Positions 47,339 through 60,600 are shown, numbered from the stretch's first letter. The stretch: DNA of 64,000 nucleotides from G965197555 sp965197555 (GCA_965197555.1 OZ240213.1:682001-746000); one strand, 5' to 3'. A program made the numbers and translations. The notes: generated by a model from the sequence alone, not told the origin.

Positions 47339-49291
47339 ATGGTAGAAAATACGGGAGGAATAGAAGCGCTTCTCCAGGAGGAGCGGACCTTCCCCCCTTC
47401 GGAGGAGTTCCGGAGACAGGCCAATATGGCCGATCCCGGCGTCTACGAGGAAGCACTCAAGGACCCCGAGGCGTTCTGGGCCAAGCTTGCGGAGGAACTG
47501 GACTGGTTTCAAAAATGGGACCGGGTCTTGGAATGGGACCCGCCCTACGCCAAGTGGTTTACCGGCGGCAAGCTCAATGTGTCCTACAACTGCATCGACC
47601 GGCATCTAAAGTCGGCGCGGCGCAACAAAGCGGCCTTGATTTGGGAGGGCGAGCCCGGAGACTGGAAGGTTTATACCTATTGGGACCTTTACCGGGAGGT
47701 TTGCCAGTTTGCCAACGGGCTGAAGAGCCTGGGCGTGACCAAGGGCGACCGGGTCACTATTTATCTACCAATGGTGCCTGAGCTTCCCATTGCAATGCTG
47801 GCCTGTGCCCGCATCGGCGCGCCGCACAGCGTGGTATTCGGCGGGTTTAGCGCAGATTCCATCCGAGACCGGGTCAACGACTCCCAGTCCAAGATTTTGA
47901 TTACAGCCGACGGAGGTTACCGGAGAGGCAATATTATCCCGCTCAAGCAGAACGCGGACGCATCCCTTGACGGCGCACCCAGCGTGGAGAAGATGGTGGT
48001 GGTGCGTAGGACGGGTCATGCGGACGACCGGATGGTGGAGGGAAGGGATGTCTGGTGGCACGAACTCCTAGCGTCCCAACCTATGACTTGTGAACCCGAG
48101 CCGATGGACAGCGAAGACATGCTGTATCTGCTATATACCAGCGGCACCACAGGCAAACCCAAGGGGATAGTTCACACCACGGCGGGCTATCTGCTGGGCA
48201 CTTATACCACCGCCAAATGGATTTTCGACATCAAAGAAGAGGATGTTTACTGGTGTACCGCCGATATTGGTTGGGTTACGGGGCACAGCTACATCGTGTA
48301 CGGCCCCTTGGCCAACGGGGCCACTTCTGTCATGTACGAAGGGTCCCCAGACCACCCGGACCTTGACCGGTTCTGGGCGATAGTAGCCAAATACGCTGTG
48401 TCCATCGTCTACACCGCGCCCACCGCCATTCGGACGTTCATGCGATGGGGCGAACAGTACCCTCGCCGCCATGACCTATCCTCCATACGGCTGCTGGGTA
48501 CGGTGGGTGAGCCCATCAACCCCGAAGCCTGGATGTGGTATTGGGAGCACATCGGTGGAGGACGCTGCCCGGTGGTGGATACTTGGTGGCAGACCGAGAC
48601 CGGCATGGTGCTGATCGCGCCCCTGCCGGGACTGACTACCCTGAAGCCGGGTTCTGCCACAAAACCCTTCCCGGGTATTGAGGCCGAGATATTGGACGAA
48701 GCCGGCAATCCCGTCGGACCCGGTGGCGGAGGTTACCTGACCATCAAACGTCCTTGGCCCGCAATGTTGCGGGGCATTTATGGGGACCCGGAAAGATATG
48801 TCCAACAGTATTGGTCCCGCTATTCCGATATTTATTTCACGGCCGATGGAGCCAAGTTGGACGACGATGGGGACTTCTGGTTGTTGGGACGCGTCGACGA
48901 TGTTATCAACGTATCCGCTCACCGCATAAGCACCATGGAGGTGGAGAGCGCTCTAGTCGATAACCCTAAAGTGGCTGAAGCAGCATGCATTGGCAAATCC
49001 CACGAAATCAAGGGCCAGGCTATCGTCGCCTTCGTGACACTAAAGAACCAAGTGGCTGGGTCGGCGGATGTGGTAGACGAGCTGAAAGCTCACGTAGCAT
49101 CAAAAATAGGGGCCATGGCCCGCCCGGACGACGTCTACTTTGCGGCCGAGTTGCCCAAGACCCGCAGCGGCAAAATCATGCGAAGGTTGCTCCGGGACGT
49201 GGCCGAGGGCCGGGCATTGGGCGACACAACAACCCTGGCCGATCCGGCGGTGGTGGATGCCTTGAAAGACCAATACGGAGAGGAAGAGTAA
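47339..49291 (+). CDS. acs: Acetyl-CoA synthetase (AMP-forming)
   Basis: The protein has about 650 residues. The ATG at 47339 has CGGAGG 8 bases upstream and is preferred to a start at 47300. It shows the adenylation motif YTSGTTGKPKGIVHTTAGYL, the active-site WWQTETG, LGRVDDVINVSAHRIST, and the C-terminal acetylation-site Lys in TRSGKIMRRLLRD. The WTVED-type aromatic pocket (DIGWVTGHSYIVYGPL) fits acetate as substrate. It makes acetyl-CoA from acetate, ATP and CoA. Confidence 0.96.
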   Translation: MVENTGGIEALLQEERTFPPSEEFRRQANMADPGVYEEALKDPEAFWAKLAEELDWFQKWDRVLEWDPPYAKWFTGGKLNVSYNCIDRHLKSARRNKAALIWEGEPGDWKVYTYWDLYREVCQFANGLKSLGVTKGDRVTIYLPMVPELPIAMLACARIGAPHSVVFGGFSADSIRDRVNDSQSKILITADGGYRRGNIIPLKQNADASLDGAPSVEKMVVVRRTGHADDRMVEGRDVWWHELLASQPMTCEPEPMDSEDMLYLLYTSGTTGKPKGIVHTTAGYLLGTYTTAKWIFDIKEEDVYWCTADIGWVTGHSYIVYGPLANGATSVMYEGSPDHPDLDRFWAIVAKYAVSIVYTAPTAIRTFMRWGEQYPRRHDLSSIRLLGTVGEPINPEAWMWYWEHIGGGRCPVVDTWWQTETGMVLIAPLPGLTTLKPGSATKPFPGIEAEILDEAGNPVGPGGGGYLTIKRPWPAMLRGIYGDPERYVQQYWSRYSDIYFTADGAKLDDDGDFWLLGRVDDVINVSAHRISTMEVESALVDNPKVAEAACIGKSHEIKGQAIVAFVTLKNQVAGSADVVDELKAHVASKIGAMARPDDVYFAAELPKTRSGKIMRRLLRDVAEGRALGDTTTLADPAVVDALKDQYGEEE

Positions 49292-49349
49292 AGGCGTAGA
49301 GGAATTCGCGCGGTCGGGCTTGCGGAAGCCCTTGAGAGTAAAGGCTCGA

Positions 49350-50261
49350 CTACACCATGAAAACCGGGCTGGCGTCCCGGTTTATCCGGCGCTCTTGTTC
49401 AATCCCATCGCGCAAGTACTTGGGCAAAGCAAACATGCTCTGATGGCTCTCGCCATCATAGAATCTCAGCGGTTTGACAACGCGTTCCGTAATGAGCTGG
49501 TCCACGGCTTGGGCTGACAACTCAGGTATAGGGGAGTCGGAAGCTAAAGTGATCCCCCATAGCGTCTGAAACGCGGGCACGTGTATCTGGGCAGCGCTTG
49601 TGTACTTGAAGATGCTGGCCAAGGTCTTGTATATGGTTGTAAAGCACTCGTCGTGGCTCAGAAGGCCGGCAGGTCCCGATTGGGTTACCAGAATACCCCC
49701 TGGATTCATCCTGGCCTTGGCCGAGAGATAATATTCCTCGGTGTAAAGTAGGTAGGCGGTGCCGCCCTCCAACGGGTCTACCAGGTCCATGAGCATCACG
49801 TCGAAGGACTCCGAACTGCTTCCCAAAAACCCTCTGGCATCCTCATGCAATAAAACCAATCTGGGGTCATCAAAGCTGCCCTTATGGTGCTGCGGCAAAA
49901 ACCGCTTGCATAACTCGACCACTTCCCGGTCTATGTCCACCATAACGACCCTTTCCACTGTCTGATGGGAAAGGGCCTCCCGAAGCGTGCCTCCTTCGCC
50001 TCCACCTCCAATGAATACGCTCTTCGGCCCCGGATGAGCCAACATGGCTGGGTGCACCAGCGCTTCATGATAGATGTGCTCGTCCCGTTCGGTGGACTGG
50101 GTCTTCCCATCAAGCACCAGGCTACGGCCGAACACGCTGGAGTCTAGCACCTCGACCTTCTGGTAGGCGGTTTCCCCGGAATAGAGCACTTCCCGGACTC
50201 GGAGCATGATTGCCAGGTCCGGAAATACTGTCTCCAAATACCATTTACCGGATAGGTCCAT
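49350..50261 (-). CDS. speE: Spermidine synthase (polyamine aminopropyltransferase)
   Basis: The 303-residue enzyme has the aminopropyltransferase motifs: YQKVEVLDSSVFGRSLVLDG, DEHIYHEALVHPAM, the SAM-type loop VFIGGGGEGGTLREALS, VVMVDIDREVVELCKRFLP and the catalytic-Asp MLMDLVDPLEGGTAYLLYTE. It adds aminopropyl groups from decarboxylated SAM to putrescine. The speD gene ends 21 bases upstream, so the two form an operon. Confidence 0.95.
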   Translation of the reverse strand: MDLSGKWYLETVFPDLAIMLRVREVLYSGETAYQKVEVLDSSVFGRSLVLDGKTQSTERDEHIYHEALVHPAMLAHPGPKSVFIGGGGEGGTLREALSHQTVERVVMVDIDREVVELCKRFLPQHHKGSFDDPRLVLLHEDARGFLGSSSESFDVMLMDLVDPLEGGTAYLLYTEEYYLSAKARMNPGGILVTQSGPAGLLSHDECFTTIYKTLASIFKYTSAAQIHVPAFQTLWGITLASDSPIPELSAQAVDQLITERVVKPLRFYDGESHQSMFALPKYLRDGIEQERRINRDASPVFMV

Positions 50262-50282
50262 TACTTACGTGGTTGGCTGAGG

Positions 50283-50648
50283 CTAACTTACCGGTGCCGT
50301 GAGGGTCACGCCTCGCCTGATTTCCTTCACGTCCAAGTCTTGACACTCCAGACGCCGGGCCAGGATTTGAGCAGCCTCCCGAGCCTCGAAGGACGGCCCG
50401 CAGGCAAAGATGTCCGCGGCTGCATAGTTGTGCTCCGGCCAGGTGTGGACCGAAATGTGAGACTCTGCGATAGCCAGAATGCCGGTGACGCCCTGGGGAC
50501 TGAACCGGTGGAATGATTCGCCCACGACGGTGGCCCCTATGTCGTCGGCAGTGCGGAGCATGGTACTGCGGATGTAATCAAGGTCATTCAGTAGCTGGGG
50601 ATTACACTCTCTTAGCTCTAGCAACAGATGCACACCTAGTACATTCAA
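50283..50648 (-). CDS. speD: S-adenosylmethionine decarboxylase proenzyme
   Basis: The 121-residue bacterial-type SpeD begins MNVLGVHLLLELRECNPQLL. It contains the self-cleavage site in AESHISVHTWPEHNYAAADI, where the Ser after E-S-H-I becomes the pyruvoyl group, and CGPSFEAREAA with the proton-donor Cys. It provides decarboxylated SAM for the adjacent speE product. Confidence 0.96.
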   Translation of the reverse strand: MNVLGVHLLLELRECNPQLLNDLDYIRSTMLRTADDIGATVVGESFHRFSPQGVTGILAIAESHISVHTWPEHNYAAADIFACGPSFEAREAAQILARRLECQDLDVKEIRRGVTLTAPVS

Positions 50649-50822
50649 TCACCTGCCCTCCTACAATCTTTAACGCTCAAAGCAACGATTGCTAATTCTA
50701 TATGTCAAAAAGAGGGTAATCAATACCCGGTTAATGGATGTCGTCGGGTAGTGGGGATAGCGGCTCAACCCGGCAGCTAAGTCAGATACGGGTTGGTTGG
50801 CATTTTGCGCCCGGGTTACCGC

Positions 50823-51056
50823 TTATTTGTGCACCCCACACTCATACCGCTGTATCAGGGGTTCTAGCTTCCCGTAGGAATGCAGAATCAAGACCACAGA
50901 ACATTCCAGCGCCGCCAGCCAAGCGATCTGCAACGGGGCCATAAGGAACTGGTGACTGACCAGCCCATGGACCGCGAAACCTACAGCGATACCCAACAGG
51001 ACTCCGGTGAAAATCCGATGGGCGTTGTTGCTGAGGTAAGTATCCACTCGACACAA
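50823..51056 (-). CDS. Small membrane protein, two TM segments
   Basis: The 77-residue product has two hydrophobic helices, IFTGVLLGIAVGFAVHGLV and APLQIAWLAALECSVVLILH, separated by a short turn. No family recognised. It is set apart from speD by 175 bases. Hydrophobic pattern and charge distribution support a real gene, with moderate confidence. Confidence 0.5.
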   Translation of the reverse strand: MCRVDTYLSNNAHRIFTGVLLGIAVGFAVHGLVSHQFLMAPLQIAWLAALECSVVLILHSYGKLEPLIQRYECGVHK

Positions 51057-51204
51057 TTTAGAGGCTCATCTATCATGAGGGTTACTACAATGCGCGTTTT
51101 GGTACGGCTTTTCGCAAGCCGTAGCTAGGATTGACATTATTACTGAATGGACTGCATCGCACACGGTGACTTCGGCAAATAACCGACCTAAGGGGGCACC
51201 TGCT

Positions 51205-51525
51205 ATGGTACAGCGACTGCCAGACTTGACTATTCATGACCTTAACGAGAGAGAACTACTCATCTACCGAGACCGCATCGAACAGCGTAAGAAAGCCCCT
51301 CTCATCACCTGGCTTCTATGGTTTTTCATGGGTGGGGTTGGTGGTCACCGCTATTACCTTGGAAACGTCGGGCGGGGCATAGCTATGACACTTACTCTGG
51401 GGGGTCTTGGGATTTGGGCATTGATAGACGGCTTCTTCATCCCCGGAGCCTTGCGAAAGGACGCGGCTGAGGCGGAAGCAGTTGTGCTTGAAGAGATAGC
51501 CTTGATGCGTGGAAGGGGCAACTGA
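51205..51525 (+). CDS. TM2 domain-containing protein
   Basis: The ATG at 51205 with AAGGGGG about 8 bases upstream gives about 106 residues; an upstream frame start at 51166 lacks a site. The core is a TM2 domain: TWLLWFFMGGVGGHRYYLGN, GIAMTLTLGGLGIWALIDGF. The D-R-F-like turn between helices is the GGHRYYLG segment. Function unknown; members are small inner-membrane proteins. Confidence 0.85.
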   Translation: MVQRLPDLTIHDLNERELLIYRDRIEQRKKAPLITWLLWFFMGGVGGHRYYLGNVGRGIAMTLTLGGLGIWALIDGFFIPGALRKDAAEAEAVVLEEIALMRGRGN

Positions 51526-51656
51526 TGGCCGATGCCATGGATTAGCAGGTCAGAGTGCTAAACGTATATTTTCGCTGTAGCTATTCGTTGTGAGTTGATT
51601 TGCTACAATGCGACCTATCCTCTCCCAATATCCCCAGAATTATGACTAGGGATTAA

Positions 51657-51672
51657 CTTCTCGATCGAGAAG
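51657..51672. promoter_or_regulatory. 16-base perfect palindrome
   Basis: CTTCTCGATCGAGAAG reads the same on both strands. It lies just before the first readable codons of the giant surface-protein remnant. It could be an operator or a chance inverted repeat. Confidence 0.25.
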
Positions 51673-51683
51673 CCGATCCTTAA

Positions 51684-54600
51684 TGCCCGGTCGGCCGTCC
51701 TATAGGCGATTTCGACGCCCACGGCAAGCAGATTACGGTCACAGTAAACTCCACCACCGACACCTCCACCAATGACGACGACTACTTCGGGTTCGTGGTG
51801 GGGTTCAATCCGGGAGACGCTGGCACCAATAGCGACCCTGACTACCTCCTCATCGACTGGAGGAGGCTGGACCAAAACTTCAACTTCGTCAGTGGCTCCA
51901 ATTCACCGGGCGGCACTGCAAAGAGAGGGCTAGCGGTATCCCGAGTTACCGGTAGCCTGGACTACGATGAGCTTTGGCAACACAAGAACCTGAGCGGCAC
52001 CGCCGCCGGCAGCGGCGTGACGGAGCTGGCCCGCGGCAGCACTCTGTCGGACACTGGTTACTCGGTCAACACCGAATATACCTTCACCATCGACTTCGGT
52101 CGTTACGGCTTGAAGGTGTACGTCGACGGCGGATTGGAGTTGGACATCCCTGGTGACTTCACCGACGGAAGGTTCGGGTTCTATCAGCTCTCCCAAGAGA
52201 ATGTAGTATTCAAGAACGTTCACCACACCGTCGGCAGCTTCACCAAGACACAGACGGTGTCCTTCGACAAGGCCGAGTACGTTGCCTGGGAAGGCGACCC
52301 GATCACGGTCGTGGTTAACTTGGACGTGGACTTGGCCGCCGCCCTGAGCGTCCCCATCACATTCACCGACGATGCTGACGACCCCCCGGAGAGCGGCGAC
52401 TACACCAACCCTCTAACCAACAATATCCTCACCATCGCCGCCGATGGGGACACGGAATGGGACTCGGCCAGCTTCACCATCACTAACACATCGGACAGCG
52501 ACGCCGATCATGAGAAGCTGACCCTGAGCTTTGGAACCGTGGCAGGCGATGTAAAGAATGGTCCGTCGGCCACCGTCACCATCGCCGAAAGGGCAACGCC
52601 CGGCCAGTCGTCGGCGGCGACCCTGGAGCCCACGGCCGACGGTTTTGCGGTGAGTTGGGACCCGCCCTCCGGCGCTTACGCCACGCTGACCACCTACACG
52701 TTTAATACCAGAAGAGCGACGCATCAGGCTGGACCGACGCTGGATACGGTGGCACCGCGACTAAGACTACCATCAGCGGACTGCAAGCGGGCTCCGAATG
52801 CAACGTGCAAGTACGGGCTTCCAACGGCACTGGGAACGTCGGAACCTGGTCCGGCTCAGCGACGGGAACGATTCCCGTCGACCTGAGCGCCTGGACCAGC
52901 GAGAACCTCCCCGCTTCCAGCTACTCAAGTGCCAACCGGAGCGTCGCCTACGACAGAGCATCGGTCCAACAGACAGTAATCAGCGGTCCGAGTGTCTTCT
53001 TCGGCGGGTCCGATTCCTACGGACGCGAGTTCACGGTCACCGTGGACCCGGGTACCCAGGAGTACTACGTCGGTTTCGTAGTTGGGTTCAACGCGGGCAA
53101 CACCACCAGCGCCAGCGCCGACTACCTGCTCATCGACTGGCTAAAGACGGACTTTAACAACGACTTCGGCGGCGATTCCAGCAGTGCCGGTGGCCTTGGC
53201 AAAGCCGGCTTGGCGGTATCCCGGGTAACCGGTGCGCCGGACCTGGATGAGCTTTGGCAGCACAAGGACCTCAGCGGCACCACCGAGGAGAACGGCGTCC
53301 AAGAGCTGGCCCGCGGAACCAATCTGGGGACTGCCACCTTCAGCAACCAGGACTACGAGTTCACCATCGACTTCGGCCGCTACGGCCTGAAGGTCTACGT
53401 GGACGGCACGTTGGAGCTGGATGTTGAGGGGACCTTCGGCGACGGCAAGGTGGGCTTCTATGAGTTCTGGCAGGACACCGTAACTTTCAAAGACCTCTCC
53501 GTCGCCACCGGCAGCTTCACCGAGACTCAGCAAGTCTCCTTCAGCCAGGATGTGTTTGGTGGTCTCGAGGGCGGCTCTACGACGGTGACGGTCAGCGTGG
53601 ATGCGGACCTGGACCGTCCCGATTACTTTCACCGACGATGCGGACGCCCCACCGGAGAGCGGCGAGTACAGCGTTACCGGTCTGACCAACAACGACCTTA
53701 TCATCGCCGCCGATGGTGACTCCGAGCCGGCCTCCGCCACCTTCACCATTAGCACCACAGCCGACGGCGAGTCGGCCGATGACGAGAAGGTGACGCTGGG
53801 CATCGGGTCGCTGCCCACCGGCACCCTGGCCGGACCTGACGCCACCTCCGTGATCGTCGAGCCGCGGGTGCCGGGCCAGCCGAACGCGCCGGCGATAACG
53901 CCCGTCTTCGATGGGTTGGCGGTGAGCTGGGACCGGCCAACCGACGCCTTCGACGGCCTGACTACCTACAACGTCCAGTACCAGTCGACCAGCGCCTCCG
54001 CATGGAACGACGCCGCGTTCGGCGGGACAGCCCGGAAGACCACCATCATGGGTCTCTCAGCGAGCGTTGAGTACAACGTGCAAGTGCAAGCGTCTAACGG
54101 CCCCGGGTACGACGGCGACTGGTCGGGTTCCGGGTCGGCCATCGTCTGCCGCGAAGACATGGGCGCGCTGACTCTTGGTACTACCAGCCGTAACGGTACG
54201 TTGGCCTGCGACTGCCTCTCGGTTAACTCGGCATATCTCGATTTGGACGACTTTTACGCCCGCTACTACACCTTCCAGATTGCCCAGGCTCAACGGGTCA
54301 GAGTCGAGATATCCGGAGTCCTCGACAACATACCGGGGGGTGGCTTTACCTCCGTCGATCTGGTGTCCGGTTCAGGGCCGAAGGGGACGGCCATCGCCCG
54401 GGACGGCAGCCACATCCCCGCCCGTGTCTAAGCGGACCTTGATCCGGGCGCCTACACCGTGGAGGCCAGCGAGCCCTTTGGAGGGAAAGCGGCGCCTTCA
54501 CTCTGAAGGTTGTTGTACCAGCCGCCGGTCTTCAACGAGACCTCTCCCACCCGCAGCATGGCCGAAAACTCCCCGACCGGCACCCCGGTCGGCCCTGGTC

Positions 54601-57600
54601 TCCCAGTCTCGGCCACCGATCCCGACGGCGACACGCCGTTGACCTATTCGCTCTTGCCTGGCGCTGACGCGGACGGCAGATTTCAGATCGACTCCACCAA
54701 CGGGCAAATCTCCGTAGCCGCCGGTGCCGTGTTGGACTTCGAGGACACCAACAACAATCCCCTCAATGTGACGGTGGGGGTTTCCGACGGCAAGACAGAC
54801 CACAACCAGAACGATCTTGACAACGTCGTCGATACGACCATCGATGTCACCATCAACGTCACCGACGCCAACGATCCCGGCGTCGTCGACACCCGCCGAT
54901 GCCCAGGGGTGGGAACCGGCGCATGGGTGTATTGGCCTCACGCCTACGTTGGCGTTCCGATCACCGCGACGCTCCATGATGACGACGGCGTTACGGCGGG
55001 CAGCGAGACTTGGGGGTGGCTTCCTATCGGGGGGGTCACAACCGCCACCTACACACCCGTCGCCACCGACCTCGGAAGCCAGCTCCAGGCTAGGGTGGTT
55101 ACACCGACGCGAAATGGGGTGGCGGACAGATTGCGACGAGTGTCGCCACCACACCAGTAGTGAATCGCACAGACAATGAGCCGTCCTTCGGCGCCGCGCC
55201 TTCCCTAAGCGCCCTGGAAAACTCGTTGCCCGGTACGCAGGTTGGCACACTCGCGGCGACCGACCCGGACTCCGGCGCAACCCTCACTTTCGGGCTGATC
55301 GGGGCCGACGCGGCCTCATTCCAGATCGACAACACCGGCCAGATCACAGTCGCCGAAGGCGCCAACCTCGACTTCGAGGCGAAGAGCAGCTACACCTTTA
55401 CGGCCACCGTCAGCGACGGCCTCGACGCCGGCGGCGTATCGGATATCAGCTACGGCAACAACGACGTTTTCGTCGACGCCACCATCACCGTGACCATCAC
55501 CCTAACCGATGGGTTGGACCCGCCGGGCAAGCCGGACCCGCCGACTTTCACCCCCAACTGGGACCAGGTGTTGGTGCGGTGGAACGCCCCAGTCAACACC
55601 AACAACGGGCCGCCTATCACCGACTACGATGTGCGTTACCGCTGGCTGGGCTGGGTGGACCAACCCGTCACTGGTACCACCCCGTCGGCCACCATAACCG
55701 GTCTGAGGCCCGGCTATAGGTACGAGGTGCAAGTCAGGGCCGACAACACCGGCGTCATCACGATGCCCGAGTGCGTGACCTATTTGGGGACCCTTACCGC
55801 GGGCGCAGGTTTCGAGCGCGGTGACGGACGGAGCACCTGGATCGAAAGCTGCAAGGTGTTGCAGTCGGCCGACCCCCATACCCGCGTCCCCGCTCGCTAC
55901 TTTACCTTCCAGGTCGACAGCGATATCAACGTCACGTTCACTCACGAAACATATACCAAGCTGGTCCTCCTGCAAGGAGACCATAATTCCACCACCCAAC
56001 TAGCAACATCCGGTCCGCAGGGCAGTGCGACCCACCTCACCCACAACCTCACTGCTAACACAGCCTACACCGTATACGTCCGAGATAGGTGCGGGTCCAG
56101 TGACCCCGTCAATCCGACTTGCGGCTTGCTTCAGAGTTTCTACCTGAAAATCAGGCCCGAGATCGTCTTTCTGGAGGACCCGGATGGGCCAGGTACGAAC
56201 GGCAAGTTCGTAATCTCTCGCACAGTCGATGAGAGCCTCCCCGGCGGCACCAAGTTGGGCGCGCCGCTGACCACCAACGAGCGGGGCAACCCTCTACATG
56301 CCTACCAGGTACTACCCGGGAGCGACGGCCAGTGGTTTTTGATAGACGAGGTCACCGGACAGCTCACAACCAAGACGGCCCTAGACGCCGATAATCCACG
56401 GGACGCCAACGGAGATAACGTCTACGAGTTCACCGCGAGTTACACCGACAATATCCGCCCCTCGAGCCCCAAGATTGCTGCCACCATGACCATCACCGTC
56501 AACAACCTGCAAGAGGTGACCCTTTCCTCCTCAGATGCCTACGTTGGCATCTCCCTCACCGCCAGGCTGGCGGACCCGCTCAAGTGGGTGGACCAGGACG
56601 TCGCCCCAACCTGGCAGTGGCAGAGTTCGTCCGACGGTGGCTCGACCTGGAGCGACATCGCCGGCGAGACCGGCGACAGCTACACCCCAGTGGCGGGCGA
56701 CTTGGGCAATCGGCTCCGGGCCGCTGTGGCTGCCTCCACCAACGCCGTCCCCAGTTTCAGTGCCGGCGATTCCACCACCCTCAGCGTCGCCGAGAACATC
56801 GCGACGGTGGGCACCCTGACGGTCACCGACTCCGACGATACGGTCTTCGAGTTCTCCCTGACCGGCGACGACGCTGCCCTCTTCTCCATCGACAACAACG
56901 GCCAGATCATCACGGTCGGCTCCGCAGGCTTCGACCATGAAAGCAGCAGACCTTACTCGGTCACGGCGCATGTCACCGACAAGAAGGACCCCGCCGGGAT
57001 TGCCGACACGGTCATCGACGACGCCATCAACGTCACCATCAACATAACCGACGACAACGCCGAAGCCCCCGGCAAACCGGATGCGCCGGACCTCGGCCCG
57101 GGAGTTACTCAGATCACCGTCCTGTGGGACCCGCCGACTAACCCGACACCTACAGCCTTGGCATGAACTCTGGAGACAGGTTCGCCATCGACGAGAACAC
57201 CGGCCAGCTTCGGACCGACGAGGCGGGCACCGGTAACGGAACCTTCTTCGTGAAGGCCACTGACAGCAACGGGAACTCCTCCACCATCTCCATGCGAAAC
57301 ATCCACGTCAACACCCCAGAGCTCCCCAAGTACTTCAACGTTAGCATCCCGCGAAACAGCATCACTAATACGGAGATCCTGACCCTGTTTGGCAGCTGGG
57401 AGCGTGGCCACTGGGACGGCATAGCGTATAATCTCCAGCCCCGGTTCGACATCCGGTACTGTGCTAAAGACCCGGTGGGCGCATGGGAGATCATAGAGGA
57501 TGTTCCAGTCTTCGACTGGCCCGGAGGCTACATGGGAATCAGGTTCAGCGGTCTAGATGAGGAGACAACCTACGACCTGAACATCAGGGCCAGATTTGAC

Positions 57601-60600
57601 CATCAGGCCGTAACAGGCCCTTGGGCGGACATGTATGCCTTGGCGGCCCAAGGGGGATACCCTTGGGATCCCGCCCCAGTCCCCACCACGACCGAGCTGG
57701 TCGACCCGGTGACAGCCTCCTTCACGGCTGCCCGCTACGCGGGTCCCCACGGGTGGCTGACAGCCGGAGAGTCGATGCCGATTACGATCTTCCTGAGCGA
57801 AGCCGCGCCTCGCGACTTCGGCCTCTGCCTGAACTCGACCATCGGACGCATTGATAGCGAGTGGGTTACGTTCGAGAAGGGCGACTAGATAAAGACTTTC
57901 ACTGCAAGCGTCGGCACATGGGATGCCATAGAGGACTACTCGGGCAAGCTGACCACCCTGGAACAGACTCTTCCGGGCTTCGTCAGCATCCTCGGCATAG
58001 ACGATGCAGACACATCCTTCACCCTGACCGGGAGGCTGCCCCGCGACGACAGCGGGCCGCAGTACATCGTGTGGTTCTCGGACATCGGCTATGGAGCCAA
58101 GGAGGGAGAGGAGATCACCGTCCACGTTGGGCTGTGGCGCTCGACCGCCTACCGGCGCTTTAGGGGCGGCTATGGCTTCTCCTTCGACCCCGGCGCGGCC
58201 CGAGAGAACCTGGAGATTCCAATCGTGCTGACCCCAGTGGGGTCGTCGGACAGCACCAAGTACCAGTTGCAGGGCCTTACCAGCGGCAACCTGGTGTTCA
58301 ACGAAGGCGACGCCTTCCAGACCTTCACCGTAGTCGCCAATAGCGACGCCGACAGCTCCGACGAGCAGTTTGCGCTATCCTTTGGTACCGCGGCGGATCC
58401 TACCCTGATTGGCCCAGAGTCCCTCGATTATGCCCGTCCGCTGACCATCAACGACGACGACCCTAAGATTGGGCTGACCCTCGACAACGCGGGAGCGGCT
58501 GCGGAGGTCACCGAGGGCGACCCCCAACAGACCGTGACCGTCACCGCGGCCTTCAAGGACGGCGTGCGGCCTGCCGGTCCCACCACGGTCACCGTGTCGG
58601 TGGGCGACGGGACTGCGGATGCCCCCGGCGACTATACTGCCGTGAGCGGCTTCAACACCGTGATACCTCACGAGGCCAACAGCGCTACCGACGCCTTCAC
58701 CTTGACTACCGTGGAGGACACTGACTCAGAGCAAGACGAGACCGTGCTGGTCAGCGGGAGCACCACGAGCAATCACCAGGTTACCCCGGCCACAGCCACC
58801 ATAGTCGACGACGACCTTCGTGTGGAGCTCACCCTTAACAAGACCGGCCTGTCCGAGTACGAGAGCAACTTCAATGCCCGGCTTATCACCGTTACGGCCA
58901 CCCTGTCGCAAGGAGTTGCCAGCCGGAACGTCGACGTGACGGTCACCGTCGAAGACGACACCGCCATACGCGGCACCGACTACGAACTGGACACTAGCGA
59001 CACCTTCACTATTACCATCCAAGCGGGCCAGTCCAGCGGGAGCGGGTCGGTACGCTTTGACCAGCTTAGCTCCTTTACCACCGACGTATAAGGCGACGAG
59101 ACGGTGCTGTTCAACGGCGCCGCCCAAGGTCTGGCGGTCACGGGCGCCGTCCTCATCATCGAGGAGGATGACGATCCGCCCAACGAGGTAAGACTAACGG
59201 TTTCTCCATCGACCGTATCAGATGCCGACCACCCGGTGCAGGTGCGGGTCGAAGTAGGCCGTTGGCACGAATACGGGCACTTCTGTGCGTCCCCCACCAC
59301 CGTCAACGTGGAGGCCGTAGCCGGGGCGGTGTATGCGGCGACCGAGGGCAGCGACTACACCGCCATCGACGACTTCACCATGACCTTAATCGGCACCAAC
59401 AGCAGCGACTACGTCACCTTGGACCAGCTCCCGGACAAGATCATCGAAGGCAACGAGACCATCGATTTCCGGGTCAAGTCGGCCTGGAACCAGGTCTACG
59501 GGGAAGTCGCCTTCTCCCAAGGCGCCACTTTGACCATCGAGGACAACGAGCCCAGGATCGAATGGACCCTGAACAAGACCTCGGTGGATGAAGACGGTGG
59601 CGAACAGGAGCTTGAGATCACGGCCAACCTGGCCGAAGGCCTGACCCTGTCCATCGATACTGTGATTTACGTAGTGGTGGGCGAGGACACTTCCGGTGGC
59701 TACCCGTCAGCCAGGCTCGGGCTAGACTTCGATCCGGTAACCTCTTTCCCAGTCCGTATCCTGGCCGGTGCCAACGCCAGCGACACAGTTAAGTTCATCT
59801 TGTCTCCAATAGACGACCAAGAGGAGGAGGGCGATGAGACGCTGGCTTTGATCGGCGTGGCCGATGACTTGCCTCCCAACCTGTGCCCCACTACCAACTG
59901 CTTCTACACCATACCGGCGGTGGTGGCCACCATCACCGACGACGATCTCACGAGCGCCGGGCCGGGCACCCTGATTCAGGTGTCCGACCTTGACCAACTG
60001 AACGCAATCCGCTGGGACTTGAATGGCGATGGCGTGGCTGACAATTTGACCGACCAAACCTCCTATGACGCCGCATTCCCCGGTGGAGTCACCGGTTGCA
60101 CGGCGGGTCCAAGCGGCACCTGCGAGGGGTACCGGCTCACTTCAGACCTGGACTTCGACACCAACGGCGACGGCGTAGTGGACGCTGGCGACGGCTACTG
60201 GAATCTCGGTAGCGGTTGGGAGCCCATCGGAGACGGCTCGAACGCCTTCAGCGCCACTTTCGACGGCGCCGGATACACAATCCACAACCTGTTCATTGCT
60301 CGGAGCTTCGCGTACTATGTCGCCCTCTTCGGAAATGCCGATTCCTCCGCTGTCATCCGAAGTGTGGGTCTGGAGTCGGTGAACGTGACCGGGAACTGGC
60401 ACATCGGGGCCTTGGTAGGGCAAAGCGATGGCTCCGTGGCTACGAGTTACGCCACGGGGACGGTATCCGGCAACCTGTTCGTAGGAGGCTTGGTCGCTTA
60501 CAACAACAACGGGTCTGTCTCCAATAGCTACGCCAGGGTCGATGTGAAGGGCAGCGGGGCCAACAACGGCGGCCTGGTCGGTTACAACTACCCCGGTTCC

